NCBI GenBank assembly: GCA_021234155.1
Contig: JAJEKV010000050.1
Span: 2,983,842-3,047,841, forward strand
Length of the DNA: 64,000 nt
DNA from: Isoetes taiwanensis
Lineage: Eukaryota > Streptophyta > Lycopodiopsida > Isoetales > Isoetaceae
Direction of reading: 5' to 3'
Every line of letters starts with the position of its first letter. Position 1 is the stretch's first letter. Below the pieces are notes generated by a model. It made no database searches. It saw only the letters and a program-made list of their open reading frames with translations, and was not told the DNA's origin. Positions 11,661 through 27,937 of this stretch are shown one piece after another. The position numbers and the translations under genes are program-made.

Positions 11661-13304
11661 TTATTTGAGCATCCTACTGCATCATTTTTCAATTTGAGAT
11701 TTTTTTAGAATGTGTAGCAACAATGTTTTTTCCACATTGTGGTAGGGTGGAATCTTCATCACCAACTTCTACGATTGATCCATACGACATACCGCTTTTG
11801 ATGAAGTCGACCACTTTGTTGGTGTAAAAATGTAACCGGCAAGAGGAGGAAAACGTTAAGACACAGTCGAGAGCAACATAGGTTTGTTTATGTATTGTGT
11901 TCTAATGCCCCATTCAAACAAATGTAAGTGGAGAACTAAAAATAAGGTGCGTAATATTTGGTCGACAAATAGCTCTATATATTAGAAAGGATTAGCCAAT
12001 ATAGTTATCATTGTTCTTTTGATCGTAGGCATCAACTAGTTCGACAAACCAATCATTGAATGGGGATTTTGTTCCCGAGCCTAGTCTAGTCGGGCTATTA
12101 ATAACGTTTTTCCAACGTGATGAAGCTGAAGGCGAAGTTGCATTTGAGGCCCAAGACAAGAACAATCGTCATGGATGAGACATTCAAATTAAAGTTGTAG
12201 AAGCCATTATATCCAAATGCTAAAATCTCTTGTTTGGCGGCATATCTATTAATTAGAAATCTCCAATATAAATGCAGATGGAGCAATAATAGTGTAGAGT
12301 ATGGCATTCATCTTCAACGTCCCCATTTGACAAAGATCTACAGAGTTCGCCCCGCATGTCTCAATGGAGATGGTGTGCACCTTTACCGGATTGAGGCAAT
12401 GAGTTTGTGCTTTTCATAGGCGCATGGATACGTTGTGCAATGTTGCACCCGCCTCCAATGAGGGATTCACATGGCACTAGTAATATGTTGTCTTGACTGC
12501 TCAAGAGGCCGGGCATCCTAGAGCTTTACTAAGTAAATAGGCATCAAGATACTATCTCAAGTTGTGGCGACTGCCACTGTTTATATCTCGTATGCACCTA
12601 TTCTCTCGCACATTCCATTTGGCGAGGAGTTCGAGGCTCGCTTTTCCAAATCGGACCTTGGAGGCATTGTGGGCCCCATTGCGGCGACATAAGCCCGAAT
12701 ACGGCGGCAAGCACGTCCATAGTGGCCGCTTCAGGGCTGCCCTCTCAAGAGGTAAAAACTTGTCTCCCGTAGAAGAACCGATATAGAACCATGGACTTTA
12801 CCCTTAGTGCTCGGGCCAAGAAGGCTTTCGTGCTCAAGCCCAAATCATTATCTGTGTAGGGACACCATGGAGCCCCTAAACCCTAATCCCATAGAAAAGG
12901 ACATGCTCCACCAGACCCCCGAAAGGCGGTGTGATCGATGGGACCAATCATATAACTCTACTCAGGATTGTTGTTATGCATGGCATACAAGGCCTTCCGC
13001 CTCATTAAGCTGTCAGATATATGGAAGCATCCCAATCGATACTAGAGGGGAACTCCACTACCAAATACCAGAGGTGGATGCCAATTTATATTTTGCCCTT
13101 GATAATCCCTCAAGGAGGACCCGTGGGGCCGGACGTCACTAATGATATGAGGGACGCTTAGTCATGGCTGTGTTGATTCGCCAGCGATAATCGGCCATGA
13201 ATGTGTCTAGAGTGTTGGAGATGGCCGGGGATAGATTCAATACTCCCTACGTTTTATATAATATGTATTATTCGCATGATACAACACAAATTTGTCGTGA
13301 TGGG
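11661..13304. other. Unassigned sequence
   Basis: Open stretches at 12562-12786 and 12807-13142 have no recognisable motif. A string close to a Stowaway-type MITE end (CTCCCTACGTTTTATATAAT) lies at about 13242-13261, but no matching second end was found. Confidence 0.3.
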
Positions 13305-13612
13305 GTAAAAGCATGTTAGGTGTCCTTAAAAGTATTATTTAGTGACTAAAAGGTACCTAAAAGGTGCCTGGGAATTTGGGCACCATATAATATATCTTCA
13401 ATATAAGGTATGTTTTAGAACTTTTATATATATATTGGTCTCCTATAGCATTATCTTTATCTTAACTTTGAATATTACCATGTCCTTGACTTTTATTTTG
13501 GATTTTTGTATTAGTTTTAATGAAAAAAAAATGAGAAAGTACCAGCCTGGTACTTACAAGGTGTATGTACTTTTGCGGGTTCCAAAAGTGGGTACACCTA
13601 ACATGCTTTTAC
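13305..13612. mobile_element. MITE-like element with 21-bp inverted ends
   Basis: GTAAAAGCATGTTAGGTGTCC at 13305-13325 is inverted at 13592-13612 with one mismatch. The 308-base interval encodes nothing recognisable. A small non-autonomous DNA transposon is the simplest reading. Confidence 0.5.
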
Positions 13613-16400
13613 CTAGAATACATAAAAAAACGGCAAAAAACAATTTAGGATTCGAAAGATTTTACACAAAAAGAGAAAAAAGCATCATAAAGCAGTAAAC
13701 AAAAAATCACAGCGAAAAAATAATAATAATAATAATTTTTAACAAAGCAAACAATACAGTTCTTAACAAGATTGCATTTGAAATGGGAGCACCTCATTAA
13801 AATGGGGTGAAAAAAAGGAACACCAAAGTGTATTTTTGACCCACCCCCTCCCCAACAAAATCACTATTTTTTTGTCCAAATAGAATTTTGATGTCAATGT
13901 CAAAGTGATACTTTAAGAGAGCGTAAATTTTAACCGAAATCAAAGTGAAGTTTATGGCCCCAAATTGTGGTATTTTTCAAAATTGAAGATAAAAATCTTC
14001 ATATTCTGATCAAAAATTTACTTCTTTTTTTCTAAGACTTGGTTATGTACAAAAAGAGGATTGATAAGAAAGGGATCTGGGACATCATCATACTCATTTT
14101 ATGTCATCTTCGTCCGGTTTCACTTCTTTCATCACTTGAGGAAGTGCTTGGAGTTATCTTCCTCGTCACTATCAACCAGAGGGGGTGAAGCATTGCCAAC
14201 CTCTTCTTCATCTTCTTCCTCGTAGTTACAAGCCTTCTTAAGCAAAGTTGATTGTTCTCTGGCATAAACGGTTGTCCGATTTAATTTGAAATCATAGCCG
14301 CAGAATACTCACTTGTATCGTATGTCTAGCTCATCCATATAATCGACTTTCTTAGCCTTTTGCCCTTTCCTCGACTTCTCATTTCTAGCTCATACCTAAC
14401 TTCAAAAGTTTTTTTGAGCGTGTAGCAAGCCAATGAATCTTGAGTTTAGTCAACGGGCCGTCCTCTTTGACTCAAGTACTTTGGATATCAAAAAGATCTT
14501 CTTTTTTCATCCTCCTCAGTTGAAAGAGCAATCAACATACCTTTATACCTTTGACATTACTTGTAGGCTCATTTTGCATCTTGGTCCGATTACTTGGTCC
14601 AGGCTAGCATTCTTGCCATCTCAATTTGCTTGGATTTGCTTGGTTTGGGTGAAAGCATTGCCACTCAAAAGGTTCTTACGAAGCGCCTTTAACTAGGTTG
14701 CGAATCACAATCTTTTGTTCTAAAGCCTCTCCACCACATTTGGTGCTTCTTGGTTGGGGTTGGTGGAATTTCATTTTCAATGGCTTTCAAAGAAATTAAC
14801 TAAAGTAATCATGCTTTCACACTTTTGGATTTTTTAGAATTAGTTGCTAGCATGTTCCATCAATGAATGTTTGCAATTTAAGGAAAACAATCCCCTCTCC
14901 ACTTTTTATTTGGTCTTCTTTGGAAAGGTCTCTCCATTTCTTGAGTAGAACTTGATGTGATGTTGAAACGTATCATTCAACTTGTTCAATGGCTTTCAAG
15001 TTGGGAAAACAAATTAACTGAGTCTTTAGAAGCTCAACCATTGGCTAGAGTCTTCATGTTTGAGACCAAATGGGGAAGACAAAAGCCTTCTTCCTTACGA
15101 GGGCGCCTTAGAACACATTTGAACATGATTTTTTGAGTGTGCCCTACAAATAAGAATGTCAGAGCTTTTATTTTTAGAAGATCTTTAGCTCCACTAGCGT
15201 AGCGCAGGTAAGCAAAGGTGTTTGATTTTTGTTCTCCACGATAGGTGTTGTCAAGTTACGGTGGAAGGGTGGTGGCTTGCTCTTGCTCATAAAGAACCTT
15301 GTTAAAATTGTAATTGTGAGGTTGGATCACCATGCAAATTAGGATATGTTAAGAACACTTTGCACTTTAGGCTTGGATTTGAAGACCATGGCTCTTACAA
15401 AGGTGGACCTTGACAAAGCATTCACGGCACATCTTTTGGATTGTTCAAGAGAAATGGGACGAGGGTTGTCTTTTTGATCCATTTCCATCAATCTAACGGA
15501 CATGTACTCAAGTGGATGCTCAAGAACTTTTCCTATGCTTAGCAAGCTTCCTTCTCTTAGTTGCTTGTTGGTCATGGTGCCTAGCAAGCTTTTGTTGCAC
15601 AATATCTATTGAAGAAATCCCGAGGTCAAAACAATTCTATGACGCCAAGTCACGAGAATGAAGAACTTCAACTTACTTTTTTAGACCTCTGTCCTTGCGG
15701 TTTCTTTTTGACTCTTCAATTACGCACATGTTAAACACCACGGACATTCTATGTCTTGGGGGATTTTCAAAAACAATTGAGTTTTCCGCAGTCTAGTGAA
15801 ATGTGAGTAAAGAAATGTCGAGGCCCATTTACATTCTCTTTGTATTCTTTGAAGACATCTTTTTTTTTTTGTGATGTTATTTGTCAAATGATAAATAGTG
15901 TTGTTAGGCAATTTTTTCACGTTTCTCTAAAGTATTTCTCCATCGAGACAACGGACAGCCGGGATGTGCATTGTTACAACTCTTCTGCTTAGAGTGATTA
16001 TCGGTTCGAGGGGTTTTGTCCAATCCTTTATGTATTCGAGACATTACAAACCCGAACCCGGGCGGTGGATGACCATGAAGCATTTTTGGCACACTTGTTG
16101 ATGGTTGCATGCAATAATGCGGTGGTGGCGAGGCCGAGGGCAATAGAGAAATTATGCACTTATAGTGGGTGCAGCGATTGGCATGAGTTGGAGTGTTGAG
16201 GCTTGGCGTGAGGGCCACGATGATTTCCGACACTTGCGGCCCGGCGTTTGGTGGTAGGAAGATTTGCATCTTACCTCAAATCCATCCTCCAGAGCTCCTC
16301 CTTGTTTATGGATGCTCTAGATATGTCTAACGTGCACAGCCAGTCTTCTTGCTTATCAGATCTCGGTCCAATGTCTGTGTTTGTCCCACAGTACCTTCTC
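13613..16400. other. Unassigned sequence
   Basis: AT-rich sequence with (TAA)n at about 13722-13735 and scattered short ORFs. Minus-strand open stretches at 15339-15602 and 15904-16269 have no recognisable family motif. No element boundary could be drawn. Confidence 0.35.
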
Positions 16401-16419
16401 AGGCGAGTAGTGCTCTCTC

Positions 16420-16743
16420 TTGTGCATCCCAGGCCATGAATATGGCTATCAGGAGATGGTTGAGATGTTGGCTCCATGGCGACTTACTCCGACAATGTGT
16501 ATGGGCATATACAATGTCATCAGAACAGGACACAGTCTGAAGCTAGTGGATATGGTTCTCTCTACCTCCTCCTACCGGGGCCATGCATTACCCCTAGATT
16601 ATGGCTACTTCATCTCGCTCTTGGGCCTATCGATGAATGGGATCAATGTTGGCTACATGACAGATGATGCTTGTGGTTGGCATGGCATTAGGCGTGAAAG
16701 AACTGCGGGGAAAAATGTCGATATTATTAGGCGACTTGGTTGA
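16420..16743 (+). pseudogene. Possible plant-mobile-domain (transposase-derived) fragment
   Basis: The 107-codon open stretch contains MLAPWRLTPT and later HALPLDYGYFISLLGLSMNG. The spacing W-R...H-x-L-P...LLGL-x-x-x-G recalls the plant mobile domain shared by MAIL-type proteins and some MULE/LTR-carried genes. The resemblance is weak. There is no start context or intron evidence, and the flanks are not coding in the same frame. Confidence 0.22.
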
Positions 16744-19712
<2,969 letters not shown>

Positions 19713-19996
19713 GGTATTTTAACATCCCACCACTAGACATCCAACATCCGGACATGTGACCACACACACATTGTCTTTTGCTGACTAGAAACTTCGCCTA
19801 GGCATTGCATTAGAAACTTCATTACGGCCCGTATTCAACTGTTTTGAACCCCTCTATACTACTATTATAAGATAATCCTTGGATATCTCTAAAACTTACT
19901 TTGTTGATTATTATTGATATTTGTCGGGGCATGAATTTATTCTTAGAAAGTCTATATGATGCAACAAATGCATGTCAAATAAACATCTTGTCAGAT
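19713..19996. other. Unassigned sequence between the GATA tract and a LINE
   Basis: No coding motif or repeat was recognised. Confidence 0.4.
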
Positions 19997-21600
19997 TCTT
20001 TTTTTTGAAAGGATGTTAGACAAGAAGTGCAAAGAAAATACAAGTAAGATGCAAAAGGGGGAATACGATTTGAGAGGATAATCAATGCGGTTTAATTGAA
20101 GCGACATTCCTATCCATAATAGCAAGCGCTCAATTGTACTTCAAAAGATCAAGCTTCTTATGAGGGGTAAGTGAAGGTGGCGGATAAGCCTTATGATGAC
20201 TTTTGAAGACAACTAGTTTTTCTTCTTTTTCCAAATGGTCCAAAACAACTAGCGTCATGCAAGATGGGAAAGTCGGCTTTTTATGTCATCTAGGTGCCCG
20301 GGTGAATAGCCAAATGCACTTGTTGACTTATTAATGAGACCTGAAAAGGGAGCAACAACCAATCCCACACATGACTAAGATGGCGACATAAGAGGAATGC
20401 TTAATGGTCTCAATCTTTTAAGCTTGCATAAGGGACACGCAGTCGACACTCTAGGGTCAAAATCTTGTGGACAAAACACGATATCCAGGAGACACATGTG
20501 AAGAAGAATTTACCACCAAAATCTTGCCGACATCTCATGTCTAAGTCCACATCTTCTTTTATTGAGGGAGGAAGGGAGTTGAAGGTACCCCTTATCAGGA
20601 AGATTGGAAGAATATCAATATCAATAAGCGACTTATACACCGGAAATTCAAGTCGCATTCCTTAACCCATCAAGATATCATGTTCTTGTGATTAATTGTA
20701 AGAAGTAGCAATTTTAGCCAGGCTCTATTCCATTGCCTCAACAAAACTTTTTAGCCTAAAATGTCCCATGTCAACAAAATGGCATAAGCCATACAAAGTT
20801 GCAATGTCGTGAAATGTCTAGTTAGTTCCAACATCAGGTAAATGGATGCGTGGAAGAGCAAAGTGATGCATTGTCAAAGGGAATCCACCAACAAGGTTCA
20901 AGCCCGAGCACAATGGTGGGATTATATGAAAAATAATGTTTTAATTGTGTGCGAGATTCCTAACAAGCTCTTTATAAAGGGAGGCATTAGGGTAAGACTT
21001 TTAGATAATAGAAAATACCCAATGGAAAAACGAGGTTTAAAGTGTGGCTTTTTGCAAAAGGGATACCATGATGAGCTTGTGTAATAAGCCCAATCAAGGG
21101 GATTATCATCCTTATTCAAGAGAAGCCTCGGATAATTTGGAGATCATGAACTTACTTCTCTGTTAAAATCTATCATGCCCAAACCCCATCGAACTTAAGT
21201 TTGATGCATTTTAGACTGCAATCTTAACCACAACATCTGCTTCATTTCCTCCGGATAAAGTTTCTAATGATACTTACAATCTTACGGAACTTTGACTTGG
21301 AAAACAAGAAAGGCAACCAATATGAACATGAGTGTTGCTTAAAGACATGCATAGCAATTTGTCACCTTCAGCGAGAGCTTAGCAATATTCCACCAAAAAG
21401 GTGCCTCACACCCAATCCCTCTACTTTGACATCCCAAGCATCAAAAGATTGAAACATGGATTACCAAGAAACTTGGTTGCCTTACCCATGATCTGACACC
21501 TTCAGGATATAAGCAAGAACACATGATGGGAATTCATCACAGCCAGAGTCCATAGAAGGCGAACACCTTTGCCAACCTTTTAAAACTCTAGATGCTTGGG
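19997..21600 (-). mobile_element. LINE fragment (minus strand), 3' end at left
   Basis: On the minus strand the element ends in ...CTTTC followed by a short A run (T run at 20000-20007), matching other LINE ends in this window. Coding remnants include an open stretch at 20922-21119. Further upstream on the minus strand (about 21120-21250) a degenerate QSKMHQT...WGLGMIDFN segment corresponds to the W-x-x-V-C-x-P-K-x-x-G-G-L-G-I motif found after the RT in plant LINE ORF2. The sequence 21375-21400 (TTAGCAATATTCCACCA) recurs at 51540 in another LINE fragment. Many stops. It is interrupted on its 5' side by the copia 5' LTR. Confidence 0.5.
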
Positions 21601-21623
21601 GAAGGTGTCATCTTGCTGAGATA

Positions 21624-22248
21624 CATCGAAATAGTCATGTTATATGTTAATTACAAAGGGAAGATGGTCTTTGTATATTTTGTTGGTATGATCATGTTAT
21701 AGTTCATATCTTTGGAAATGATCCAAGATCTACCGGTGGAGACATTAGGTTACCTAATGTGATGAAAGTCTGAATGGGTTAAGTGGTTAATGGTTAAGAC
21801 CATTGAGAGTTTATGCACTTATAGGTTCATTGTGAACCTTTAAATATATAAAATTAATTATGTTGCCAAAGGGCTAATAATATGGAGGCAAATTGCATTT
21901 GAATATGCATGTTGGCCATTGATTGCAGGATGATGGGAGATGCTTCCCTTTATCGACGGATCACTTTGCAAAATAAAACTAAGAAAGGAGGTATGATTGT
22001 TTTCGACCGCAAGTGCGGAGGATTGAATGGGCATTTGTAATCATGCTTGGGGCTGTAGGGGCCAAAATTATATAGATGATACAAATTTTTCTGGTGTTTG
22101 CTTCGTTAATCAAATGAGCGATGGCTCATATATGATTGTTTCAATGCTTAAATTTTAATGTGGTTGCACTAGACTCCTTAGCTTATAAAGTTGATTTGAA
22201 ACATTGTTATATGACTTGTATGAGCAATTGATCTATATATTTTCTTCA
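21624..22248 (+). repeat. Copia 5' LTR
   Basis: Aligns with the 3' LTR from GAAATAGTCATGTTATAT through TAGGTTCATTGTGAACCTTT to CTATATATTTTCTTCA. The left end reads CATCGAAATAG where the 3' LTR has TGTTGAAATAG, so the canonical TG has changed to CA. The right end is a conserved ...TTCA directly before the primer site. Confidence 0.85.
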
Positions 22249-22262
22249 TTGGTATGAGCCGG
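22249..22262 (+). other. Primer-binding site, initiator-Met-tRNA type
   Basis: TTGGTATGAGCC directly follows the LTR. It matches the TGGTATCAGAGC complement of the plant initiator methionine tRNA used by copia elements with small changes. Confidence 0.75.
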
Positions 22263-23500
22263 GTTAGTCCAAGATGGCTACCCGATTTGGTGCTAACTTG
22301 TTAAAATTCTATTGAGGTGTTTAAAGGTGATGGTGGCTTTCAGTTTGGGCAGTATGAAGTTTTTGGTTTGAAAAATTGTGGTATTTGATTGATTCAACCA
22401 CCACTAGACATCTTAGTGTGTGTGAGTCGCGAGGAACAAGTGTTCAGGGGAACAAGTTCTAGCTTCGAGTGGAGGAAAGGCTCGCTGGAGGAGGAACTGC
22501 GGAAGTGCACGCAGTAAACTCAGCTCGCCTGGCGGTAAGTGAGGAGGAAGAAAAAAGAATTAAAGGGTTATGGAAGCTGGGGCAATTATTTTGCTGCAAA
22601 AGGTAGGACCAATTTAGGCAGTAAAGGGGAACGATGCTCAGGTTTCATTGGTTGACCCACAGGCTATAGGGTTCTATTGAGAAATTTGCAATGTAAAGTT
22701 TTCTTGATAATAAAGTTATGTTTTTGGGAAAAAGAGTTGGGAACTTGTTTGGTTTATGCAATGATCACATTCTAACCCGGGCATAAATATGTTGGACATC
22801 AACATTAAAAAATGGCATCATAGGATGTGCCATGTGAACTCAAAACCATTGAATTGTCGATGAAGAAAAGAATGATTAATTCGATTAAAATCTTGAAGAA
22901 CTTAAATGTGCAAAAAGATTGCATATTAGGAAAGCCCATGAGGCTACCTTTTTAGAAAAACTCTCAAAAGAGCTAAAGGGTTGTTAGATCCCCAGTCCCG
23001 CAGAACTTGTGTAGCCCATAAATATTGACGATTTGTGGGAAAGAGAGATCATTAGGGATTTTTGAGATCATAAAAAGGGCCTTCTAAGAGCTGGACTAAG
23101 CTATATGAACCTGTCCGGAAAAGCAGGCGGAAATCCGATTGACAAAGCGATTATAACTAACTCACTCAAGATCACATTTTCTAGCATAAGTGTTGACCGA
23201 AAAAGTCCAAATGAGCTTTCTTGTTTGGTGCAATGACCGATGAATCTCATTGGAGATCTTTCCAAGCTTAGGTGGTTTGCATATCTTTTAGCCGTGGGAT
23301 ATTGTAAAAAATGGTAAAAAGCATATTTTTTGGAGTTGACAATCATAAGTGGATTTAAAATATGGCCGGCACTAAGGTTGAAAGATCTCAATGAGATCTA
23401 TCGTACGCACATAGCGAGAGCTCATTTTGGACTTTTATCACTAGAAATTATCGGATTGATTATCTTGGTTACATTCCGGAAACTCGATTTCGACGATTGG
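22263..23500 (+). pseudogene. Copia gag and protease region, unrecognisable
   Basis: By position between the primer site and integrase this should encode gag, protease and the pre-integrase domain. I see no intact zinc knuckle or protease DSG motif. The sequence has frequent stops and small copy-specific indels. Confidence 0.4.
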
Positions 23501-24190
23501 TGGTCATTATCTTCATTGGCTTAGATTGGCATGTTTTAAAGGCCCTTTTAATCTAAAAAACCTAATATTTCTGTTTCTAATCGATGACTTTAGTAGAAAG
23601 AGACATTTGTCTATTGCACAAAGAAAAAAGGATCACGACATTTTAAATTTTCAAACAATTTGTAAAATGAGGTGGAAACGAAATAGGGAGAAAAAGTCAA
23701 GTGTTTAAGGTGGGATAGAGGGAGGGAATTCATATGATGAATTTAAAATTCTATTCAGGGAATAAAAAGGGAATTAAGAAGGCAACTCACTTGTATAGGT
23801 ATTCACCTCAACAAAATGGAGATGCGAAAGGAAAGAAACGGGACAATTTTGATTTGCAGGTTAAACATGTCAAAAATTTTGAGGCTTCTAATTTTCTTTA
23901 GGGATGGTAGTTCTAGCATTGCATGTTGTTCGAATATATGTACTTTCATTAACAAAAAAGGGATTATCCAGAGAAATGCTATGGTCTGGAAGAATTCCAC
24001 ATTATGATGACCTAAAAGCATATGGTTGTACTGGCTGTACATGTTTCGGTGACTTAGAAAAAACTTGATGACAAATCTTTTGATAACATACATGGTAGGA
24101 TATGATTGCTCAATCAAGGGCCTCTGAACTATTTGATCCCCAAAAGAAGGTATTGTGATAAGTAGAATAGTACTCACTGGTGAATAGTTT
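23501..24190 (+). pseudogene. Copia integrase remnant
   Basis: FLFLIDDFSRK (about 23570-23600) is the start of the retroviral-type integrase core, followed by a degenerate KKDHDILNFQ segment. Further on, frames give AMVWKNS/MLWSGRIPHYDDLKAYGC (about 23975-24020), the W-S-G-R-x-P...L-x-x-x-G-C motif that closes copia integrases. Several stops separate these pieces. In a live element this enzyme would insert the cDNA into the genome. Confidence 0.75.
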
Positions 24191-24629
24191 TGAAATTCTT
24201 CAAGGTATTATGAATGATATCTTTTCTTGAGAATACTGGCGAAAAAAGTCAGAAGTACGATAAATTTAAAAAACACCTCAAAAATGAGGCACTCAGGAGC
24301 ATTGATGTTGATTCAATTAAACATAACAGTGGCGGCGGTACATTGTGACAATGTATGCGTGTGATGCGGATAAGAGGCATGACACGGCAATTCAAAGGAA
24401 ACAATAATATGAAAAGTAGGGCGGAAAAACGATGGTAACACATGTGGTATATAAAATTAAAAAAGGCAAAGCGAAGCCACGAGAAGTTGCCAGGAGAACA
24501 CAATCTAGACACAAGTCAACATGGGAGGGATGAGCATGGAAGGAGCAGGAGCTTCGAAAATGAAGGTGAGATTCATGACTTGTTTGAAATTCTAATACAC
24601 TTAGATACTAATGTACCTAAGTTTATAAT

Positions 24630-25250
24630 GACATTGACCATGGACACCATGAAGAATGGTAAAGGCCATGAATGATGGCTTGGCATTGTTGAAGGATAGA
24701 AACCTTTGGGCCGGTGGATACACTGGGGCGGTAAAACATAGTTGAAATAAATGGTTATTTAAATTAAAAAGCTGGGCGGATGGGGAAGACACCAAAATAT
24801 AGGCGGATTGGTTTGCTTTCCGGGGGTTTCTCATGAGAGGAAGGGCTTGATTATGAAGAAACTTTTCTCCATTAGTCAAAAAATAAATAGTATAAGGATG
24901 TTTATTATCCATTCTGCTTGTGACCTTGAAGTGCATCATGGATGTAAATACGCATTTTGAATGCTAAACTTAGGGACATGTTATAGAGAATGACCACACG
25001 GCTTTGAAGAAGGAGGAAATAAGGTTTGGAAATTAAAGAACGTATATGGGCGGCAATCACCCGGTGGTATAAGTGTATGGATTTTATTTGATTGACGGGT
25101 TTTTAACAAGTTAGAAATGATGGAAATATCTAAATTTAAAGGCTGGGAATGGTGGTGCATTATTGCACTTTATGTGACAATTTATCATGATATTAGCCAA
25201 GGGAAACAAGGTCTCTAGCGTACGGGGGTTTACCCTCAATGCAGAAATAT
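24630..25250 (+). pseudogene. Copia reverse transcriptase remnant
   Basis: In mixed frames the plus strand gives KWLFKLKSWADGEDTK, RNFSPLV, ILLVTLKCIMDV and later VWKLKNVYGRQSPGG. These correspond in order to the copia RT motifs K-W-V-F-K-x-K-x-x-x-D-G, F-S-P-V-x-K, L-H-Q-M-D-V-x-T-A-F-L-x-G and Y-G-L-K-Q-x-P-R. The YVDD catalytic region is not found before homology stops near 25250, where the unrelated block begins. Confidence 0.75.
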
Positions 25251-25597
25251 ATTCATATTGGTTTGTTTTGATGTTTTTCCGTTATAGGTGTTTTTGTTTT
25301 TGTGTGAAGCCGTTGTAAAGCATCTATGAACATAGTATGTTGTTTTTCTTAATACCAAATGTGATATGTGGCGGATTTGAACATATTCTATATACAAAGC
25401 CCTAACTTTATCTGAATATATCTCTGCATGAATATCCTCGGTACAAAGGAATGGGCGGATTTATGGACGCCACCTATCTCTGGTGTGCACACCATAGAAG
25501 CGAAACATTGGGCTCTTTATATCTTACACAATTGTGAACTATTGTGGTTGTTTTATGCATTAAAAAAAAGAGGCCACTGTTAAATGTCTCAAGAGAG

Positions 25598-25672
25598 GGA
25601 CTTGAACACAATACCTTTCTATGTACAACACTTTAAAAGTATTGGTTGTTTTTGCCTCTAATATAACTCCTT
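25598..25672 (-). repeat. Possible tRNA-like or SINE remnant
   Basis: On the minus strand the sequence contains GTGTTCAAGTCCC, close to the RNA polymerase III B box (GGTTCAANTCC), preceded by a short stem-like region. An A box is not convincing. Confidence 0.2.
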
Positions 25673-26068
25673 GCATCCCACCTCTTCTTCGGTCAATCTT
25701 GAAGATCAAGGTTTAGAGTTCAAAAGCGCTATACCTAAAGACCCGGATCAAGTTTCCACAGGGCTTGGATTAAAATAAATTGTTCACCACCCCCCTTTTT
25801 GTCCGAATACAATGGGATGTTGCTTTCGTTTCATCTGGAACTTTCTCCCCAATGTAATGGTATTTCATAATTGAGGTTCTTTGCAAAGTGCTTAAAAATG
25901 AGTTTTATATAAATGGTTTTTAGTCTATAGAATATTCACAAAATTATTAAGGTATACTCATGTTGAATCAAAAGGCAAAAACCAGCAGAAGATAAATCAA
26001 ACATTATCGAGGGACAAATAAAGGAGCTGACATTTTAGAACAAAGCTGGATTCAATCTTTTGGCAACT

Positions 26069-26410
26069 CATAAGCCGGAGGCGTTACAAAAAGAACCACG
26101 ATCACGTAATCGAACCCTCAACTCCAAAGGTGTCAAAACTCTGGCGAATTCATAAGCTTGGGGGTTACAAAAGACCACCTAATATGGGTGCATAGGATCT
26201 CGACAAATAGGCGACATTTGAAAACCGAACAGTTTTATTTTTTATGCTCATAAACCCGAGGAAGGGTTACAAAAAAGACCACCTAATCGGTGAAATCGAA
26301 CTCCAACTCCAAGGAGGTGGATTAAGCCTGCATGGGTATCCATAGGCGGAGGGTTACAAGAAAGACCACCTAATGGGTTATCACGGGAATCTCAACTCCA
26401 GGGAGGTCCC
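26069..26410. repeat. Four-unit tandem repeat inside the foreign block
   Basis: Units start at 26069, 26151, 26249 and 26341. Each has CATA(A/G)..., GGGTTACAA, AAGACCACCTAAT and, in most, CTCAACTCCAAGGAGGT-like sequence. The spacing of 82-98 bases and high similarity support tandem origin. Confidence 0.8.
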
Positions 26411-27937
26411 TTCATGATTTCATATGTCACAAATGCTAAAGCTCACGGATGGCACGACACGCAGCAGATCAAATCAAATCAAATGGCGGAAGGTAACAAG
26501 TAAGCATTAAAAATAAGGCAACCTTCACGGAGTTGGGCGGCCCTTGTAAAGTGCACCAAAAACCCTGGTTTCTTACGATTCTTTCTAAAAGCATCCACCA
26601 TACCATATGCAGTCTTGGAGCTACCATCTTCCCATCTGAGTGCAATGGGTGATATCTTTCCAATAACCATTTTGCATCAGCCAGCGGACAACATCAAGGG
26701 GTATACAGATCGAAGCCTTTATTCCAACTCGGCTCATCCCTAGCTTTGTTACTATACTCAATTGAGAATCATCCTTAGCGTCAAAGGTAGAAAACTTTAC
26801 AAATCTTTTAGGTCATATCTGACCAAGACCAACATAGGGGCTTTACCAAATATAAGCCACACAAGATTATCAACATTAACATCCTTTGTTGCGAGAAAAA
26901 ATCTCGAGCATCATAGATTGTTGATAGAAAAGCCCATGGCAAAAGAAAATAGCTAATAGACCATCTATGATATCCCTCATTGTAATTTACGTAAGTATCA
27001 ATACATCAGGGATATACATGGTTGTTTTAAATAAAAAGAACATGCATTTAATAGGAACAAAGCGGGGTTCATCCACATGGCCCATGGAATACATCGGTGG
27101 CTATACCACTCCAATGGCGATGGAAGCCGACCTTTGTATAATGCTCTCAAGCCTCCTCCTTTACAATAGTAGGGTTGCATGGACCATACCTCATATTTCT
27201 CTTTCCCAAAACCCGTCACACAATGTTTAAACATTGATCTTAGACACAATAAATGCTTTGAAGATGCGTATAACTTCAGCTTTTGCTGTCAAATGCCCTC
27301 TCACCATATCTGGTGGATGAAGTATGGGACCTTGGCAATAATACCGGCTAAGCTCCGGCCTAAAGCAGAAGAGCGGAGGTGTAAAGCTAGCGTCATTTTG
27401 CGAACATCGAGGGCAGAGGCACTATTGAGGATGATTAGAGCGGAAAAAGCAAAGGGGATGTACTTACCACGCTTTGCTTGTTGTCGATAGAACCATAATA
27501 TTGCCCATTTAAGGAAAAAAATTAAAATCAAGCGGTAAAATCTTTCACAAACTAGAAAATACACTAATCATGGAACCACAAATCACGAAAAAAAATATAC
27601 ACTATGTGATAGTGTTGTAAAAAAGCCGGGTTAAAAACATGAAATATATAACCAATGGCCTGGACCTTGAAGCTTGTTCCGCATTTGTAGGAAACTTGGC
27701 AGAATTTGGTACAATCGTTACCTGAGTAGGTGCCATTGCCTTAAAGAATCCCACATACCCTCTTGCCCCAGTTGTCTTTAAGCCTTGAAGTGCTCCCTTT
27801 ATTGGGGATTATATGGGTTTTAGACCTCACAGTAGAAATGGCTTAGTAAAACAAACCAGAATAGAATTCAAAGGACAAGCCCGAGGGGGATATACATGTA
27901 ACAAATATAGTAATGACACTCACTTGAAGCAAAATTT

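Noticed and set aside
13237-13266. Stowaway-like MITE terminus
   Set aside because: Only one end is found, with no inverted partner or TA duplication nearby.
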